64,000 nt of DNA from Candidatus Kapaibacterium sp. (lineage in GTDB: Bacteria; Bacteroidota; Ignavibacteria; Kapaibacteriales; NICIL-2): the NCBI GenBank assembly GCA_026003495.1, contig BPHK01000001.1:868001-932000 (forward strand), in the 5' to 3' direction. Below the pieces are notes generated by a model. It was given only the letters and a program-made list of their open reading frames with translations, was not told the origin of the DNA and searched no databases. Below are positions 61,551-64,000 of this stretch, piece after piece. A program made the translations under genes and the position numbers. Within the stretch, counting starts at the first letter, position 1. Each line of letters begins with the position of its first letter.

Positions 61551-61966
61551 CCCGTCGCCGGCTACTTTCGTTGCTGCTCAATGGCGCATGGCTTGGCGGA
61601 TTGGGGGTACTGGGCTGGCAGCTTGGAGAGTGGGTGAGATCTCATGTGCGCTGGCAGCTCCGGAAGGTGCGTGTTGCATCGTTGCGCGATGTGGTCCAGC
61701 ACGAAGCAGGCGTTATCGTCCAAAACGGCCAGCGTGTAATGTTCCTCCGCTGGGATGGTCGTATGGTACTGGCGCTCGATCTGCGATGTACGCACGGCAA
61801 TTGTACAGTGCGCTATGATGCTGCATCGAGGCAGTTGTTCTGCCCTTGCCATGGCGGAGTATTCGATCGCGATGGAAACGTCATCGCTGGCCCGCCTACA
61901 ACGCCGCTTCACCGCTTGCCAACGCGTGTCGAAACGGATGCCGTTTACGTGCTCGATGAGTCGTAA
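61547..61966 (+). CDS. Small Rieske-type 2Fe-2S protein
   Basis: A 139-residue membrane-anchored Rieske protein. Cluster ligands are in CTHGNC and CPCHGGVFD (C-x-H ... C-x2-H), the arrangement of cytochrome bc-type or ferredoxin-type Rieske domains. An N-terminal RRR and hydrophobic helix (residues about 5-25) resemble a Tat anchor. No cytochrome b gene is nearby, so its partner is unknown. It is the last gene of the ATGA-coupled run and overlaps the 3' end of convergent panC by 22 bases. Confidence 0.87.
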   Translation: MTRRRLLSLLLNGAWLGGLGVLGWQLGEWVRSHVRWQLRKVRVASLRDVVQHEAGVIVQNGQRVMFLRWDGRMVLALDLRCTHGNCTVRYDAASRQLFCPCHGGVFDRDGNVIAGPPTTPLHRLPTRVETDAVYVLDES

Positions 61967-62814
61967 GGAATCGTAGTCAGCGCGTTGTCGATCAGCCTCG
62001 TTGATCCAATTCGGACAGCGAGCAAGAGCACGATGTTTTCACCGGGAACGAAGACATCGGGCTGGTCGAGTGTCTCAGCACGAGCGGCAGCAACGTAGTC
62101 AATTTGTGCTGTAGGGACACTTTCGATGACCGACCGCATGTGTGCTTCCAGGAGCAGACGCTCTCGCTCGCCGCGTGCAATTGCTGCGAGCGCAGCCTGC
62201 AGTGCACGGTAGAGTACTGTTGCATCGGTACGCTCGGTAGGGGACAGGTAAACGTTCCTCGAGCTCATCGCTAAGCCATCGGATTCGCGGACGGTCGGTA
62301 GAACGCGCAACGTGATGTCGAAGTTCAGATCGCTGATAAGCCGCGCGATAACGAGCGTTTGTTGATAGTCTTTCTGCCCGAAGTACGCCACGTGCGGTTT
62401 GATCAAGTTGAACAGCTTTGCGACGACCGTTGCAACGCCACGAAAATGCCCTGGGCGGTGAGTACCTTCGAATCGTTGGGCAATCGGACCTACGTCAATG
62501 GTCGTAGTGTAGCCGTCGGGGTACATCGCCTGGGGGGAGGGAGCAAAGATGATGGTTGTTCCGGCATCGCGGGCGATCGCCACATCGCGTTCCAGATTGC
62601 GTGGGTAGCGTTCGTAGTCCTCGCCGGCGCCGAACTGGAGTGGGTTGACAAAGATTGTCGTTACGACAGCGTCACATTCGCGTGCTGCTGTCTCGATCAG
62701 CGAGCGGTGTCCATCGTGCAAGTAGCCCATCGTAGGGACGATGCCGATGATTTTCGACGCCGAGCGCGCTGTGTCGCTCCAACGTTGCATTGCGTCGAGC
62801 GCTGTAATAAGCAT
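61945..62814 (-). CDS. panC: Pantothenate synthetase
   Basis: A 289-residue enzyme joining pantoate and beta-alanine with ATP. Family motifs are VPTMGYLHDGHRSL (the HxGH-like site), NPLQFGAGEDYERYPR, YFGQKDYQQTLV and the KMSKS-like SSRNVYLSP. Length is normal. It is convergent with the Rieske gene and divergent from the bacilliredoxin gene. Confidence 0.97.
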   Translation of the reverse strand: MLITALDAMQRWSDTARSASKIIGIVPTMGYLHDGHRSLIETAARECDAVVTTIFVNPLQFGAGEDYERYPRNLERDVAIARDAGTTIIFAPSPQAMYPDGYTTTIDVGPIAQRFEGTHRPGHFRGVATVVAKLFNLIKPHVAYFGQKDYQQTLVIARLISDLNFDITLRVLPTVRESDGLAMSSRNVYLSPTERTDATVLYRALQAALAAIARGERERLLLEAHMRSVIESVPTAQIDYVAAARAETLDQPDVFVPGENIVLLLAVRIGSTRLIDNALTTIPYDSSST

Positions 62815-62847
62815 GGGAGCATGGCAATTGGTACACGGTCAAACAGC

Positions 62848-62855
62848 CAAAAATA
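62848..62855 (-). promoter_or_regulatory. Putative -7 promoter box (TATTTTTG) for panC
   Basis: Perfect TAnnTTTG match on the minus strand, 33 bases upstream of the panC ATG, 29 bases from the opposite-facing box of the bacilliredoxin gene. Confidence 0.45.
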
Positions 62856-62884
62856 CTTTGCCTCATCCATCGTCACGGTGGGCG

Positions 62885-62892
62885 TAGTTTTG
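62885..62892 (+). promoter_or_regulatory. Putative -7 promoter box (TAGTTTTG) for the bacilliredoxin gene
   Basis: Perfect TAnnTTTG match, followed by CAC as at panD. The ATG is 34 bases downstream. A TTTG at 62857-62860 is 24 bases upstream and could be the -33 element. Confidence 0.5.
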
Positions 62893-62926
62893 CACAGCGA
62901 GTGTACACAGTTTCTGCGAGGTTGCG

Positions 62927-63370
62927 ATGCGCTACGACCCACTGTTTGTTGCTCCGATGCGCGATGAGCTTGTACGGCTGGGGTTTGAGGAACTTCACAC
63001 ACCAGATGATGTTGATCGTGCCCTTGCGCGGCCGGGAACGACGCTGCTGGTGATCAATTCCGTGTGTGGGTGCGCGGCCGGGAGTGCTCGGCCAGCAGTT
63101 GCGCTCTCGCTCCGCCACGCGACGCGACCCGATCACTTGGTGACGGTGTTTGCAGGAATGGATGTAGAGGCCACACAACACGTGCGTGAACGCTACTTAG
63201 TCGGCCAGCCGCCGTCGTCGCCCTCGATGGCGCTATTTTCCGACGGGAAATTGGTAGCGATGATACACCGGCACCAAATCGAGGGACATTACCCCGAAGC
63301 AATTGCAGCGATGCTGATCGAAGCCTATGATCGCCACTGCCAGCAACGGGATCTTGTAGCGGAAGCATAG
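62927..63370 (+). CDS. Bacilliredoxin, BrxA/BrxB (YphP/YqiW) family
   Basis: A 147-residue thioredoxin-fold protein that removes bacillithiol from proteins in Firmicutes and is found with bacillithiol in some Bacteroidota. The redox motif is CGC in INSVCGCAAGSARPAV, the family hallmark, with QPPSSPSMALF and IEGHYPEAI near the C-terminus. Whether this organism makes bacillithiol is not shown in the window. Divergent from panC. Confidence 0.92.
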   Translation: MRYDPLFVAPMRDELVRLGFEELHTPDDVDRALARPGTTLLVINSVCGCAAGSARPAVALSLRHATRPDHLVTVFAGMDVEATQHVRERYLVGQPPSSPSMALFSDGKLVAMIHRHQIEGHYPEAIAAMLIEAYDRHCQQRDLVAEA

Positions 63371-63398
63371 TGCTCAGTTGTGGCTGAGGGGAACAACG

Positions 63399-64000
63399 AT
63401 GAGCCAGCACGTACGGGAAGGTGGGGGAATTGTCATCGCTGCGGTTCTGATTGCTGGGCTTTTGTACTGGGCGGGGTTGCTCTCCAGCGCGCTCATTCCG
63501 CTGATCCTATGGGGAAGCGCGATGGTGTTTTTGGTTCCACTGCGGCAGCGCTCAGCACTTGCGCGGCGTCTTATGCTCTGGGCGAACTTGCTCTTTGCGC
63601 TGTGGATTGTCACCGAGCTTGGGGTGCTGTTGCTTCCATTCGGGGTGAGCTTTTTCATCGCGTACGTCCTTGATCCTGTTGTTACACGTGCTGAGCGCTG
63701 GCGACTGCCCCGATGGCTCTCGGCATTGATTGTCAATGCACTGCTGGTAGGTATTGTCGTGCTCGTTGCGGTGTTCGTCGCACCGTTGGCGTGGACACAA
63801 CTGCAGGAAATCGTCAAAAGTATTTCCTCCTTCGTGACCGCCTCGCAGCAATTTCTCGAGAGTCGGCAGTTCTATCGGTGGCTTGGATCGTTCGGGATTC
63901 CGAGCTCCCAGGTTCGCTCGCTTGTGCAGGACTACTTGATCCCGCGCTTGGAAGGTATCTCGCAGTATCTGTTTTCCTTGGTCGTTAGCTTTCTGGAGGG
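63399..64000 (+). CDS. AI-2E/PerM-type permease (UPF0118), N-terminal part, cut by the window end
   Basis: An open frame starting ATG 63399 with GAGGGG eight bases upstream and running to the window end (about 200 residues). Membrane helices appear at about residues 11-30, 32-46, 60-76, 75-95 and 110-130. The family pattern LLLPFGVSFFIAYVLDPVV followed by LPRWLSALIVNALLV and a long soluble loop (QLQEIVKSISSFV) is that of AI-2E family transporters (PF01594). The C-terminal half is outside the window, so the substrate (peptides, signals or ions in known members) is unknown. Confidence 0.87.
   Translation, partial: MSQHVREGGGIVIAAVLIAGLLYWAGLLSSALIPLILWGSAMVFLVPLRQRSALARRLMLWANLLFALWIVTELGVLLLPFGVSFFIAYVLDPVVTRAERWRLPRWLSALIVNALLVGIVVLVAVFVAPLAWTQLQEIVKSISSFVTASQQFLESRQFYRWLGSFGIPSSQVRSLVQDYLIPRLEGISQYLFSLVVSFLE

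Overview
The window reads as one stretch of bacterial chromosome, densely coded on both strands, with base composition somewhat above 50% G+C by eye (not counted). Several signs point to the Bacteroidota/Chlorobiota side of the tree. Secreted proteins end in domains resembling type IX secretion (T9SS) sorting tails, there is a DUF2723 (TMEM260-like) membrane glycosyltransferase, and at least eleven start-proximal sites match the Bacteroidota -7 promoter element TAnnTTTG. A flagellar switch cluster (fliL-fliM-fliN) sits in the same window. T9SS cargo plus flagellar genes suggests a deep lineage such as Kapabacteria, Ignavibacteria or Rhodothermia rather than a classical gliding Bacteroidota; this is inference, not a marker-gene placement.

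Layout. 1-5.5 kb: the end of gcvH, a small four-helix membrane protein, a minus-strand operon (rRNA/tRNA methyltransferase, rdgB, a CMD-family protein, dacB) and a divergent pyrimidine-nucleoside phosphorylase. 5.5-7.5 kb: an ECF sigma factor, membrane anti-sigma factor and TlpA-like thioredoxin in an overlapping operon. 7.7-15.8 kb: a Lon-like protease, then ruvC, a Dna2-like nuclease-helicase and recJ, forming a DNA-repair island. 15.9-24 kb: rsgA, a small outer-membrane-type protein, nuoGHI, a LytR_C protein, rsfS, argS and a convergent thioredoxin-fold protein.

24.1-33.1 kb is the accessory region. It has a tandem 119-base repeat with palindromic core, a very large (1854 aa) secreted protein of unknown family, two tandemly duplicated beta-propeller secreted proteins, and between them the decayed start of a second copy of the large gene. 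tRNA-Phe(GAA) closes it.

33.3-47.4 kb: an MsrB with a degenerate MsrA-like tail, a membrane metallophosphoesterase, a minus-strand run (phnD-like binding protein, small HD hydrolase, suhB, dapF, M20 amidohydrolase), sucC, lpdA, and the recA-recX-glycosyltransferase-MFS operon followed upstream by rplS. 47.5-56.2 kb: lepA, two tandem signal peptidases, hemW, the DUF2723 transferase and a polyprenyl-phosphate-sugar-synthase-like GT2. The last two look like a protein O-glycosylation pair. 56.1-64 kb: a VWA-OmpA-SPOR envelope protein, fliLMN, the coupled chain panD-glmU-like-mce-Rieske, convergent panC, a bacilliredoxin and the start of an AI-2E-type permease.

The strongest candidates for something undescribed are the duplicated secreted locus at 24.5-33.1 kb and the DUF2723/GT2 pair at 52.3-56.2 kb. 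No CRISPR array, rRNA, prophage or insertion sequence was seen. The only gene-free stretch over 300 bases is 24056-24559, which is filled mainly by the tandem repeat.
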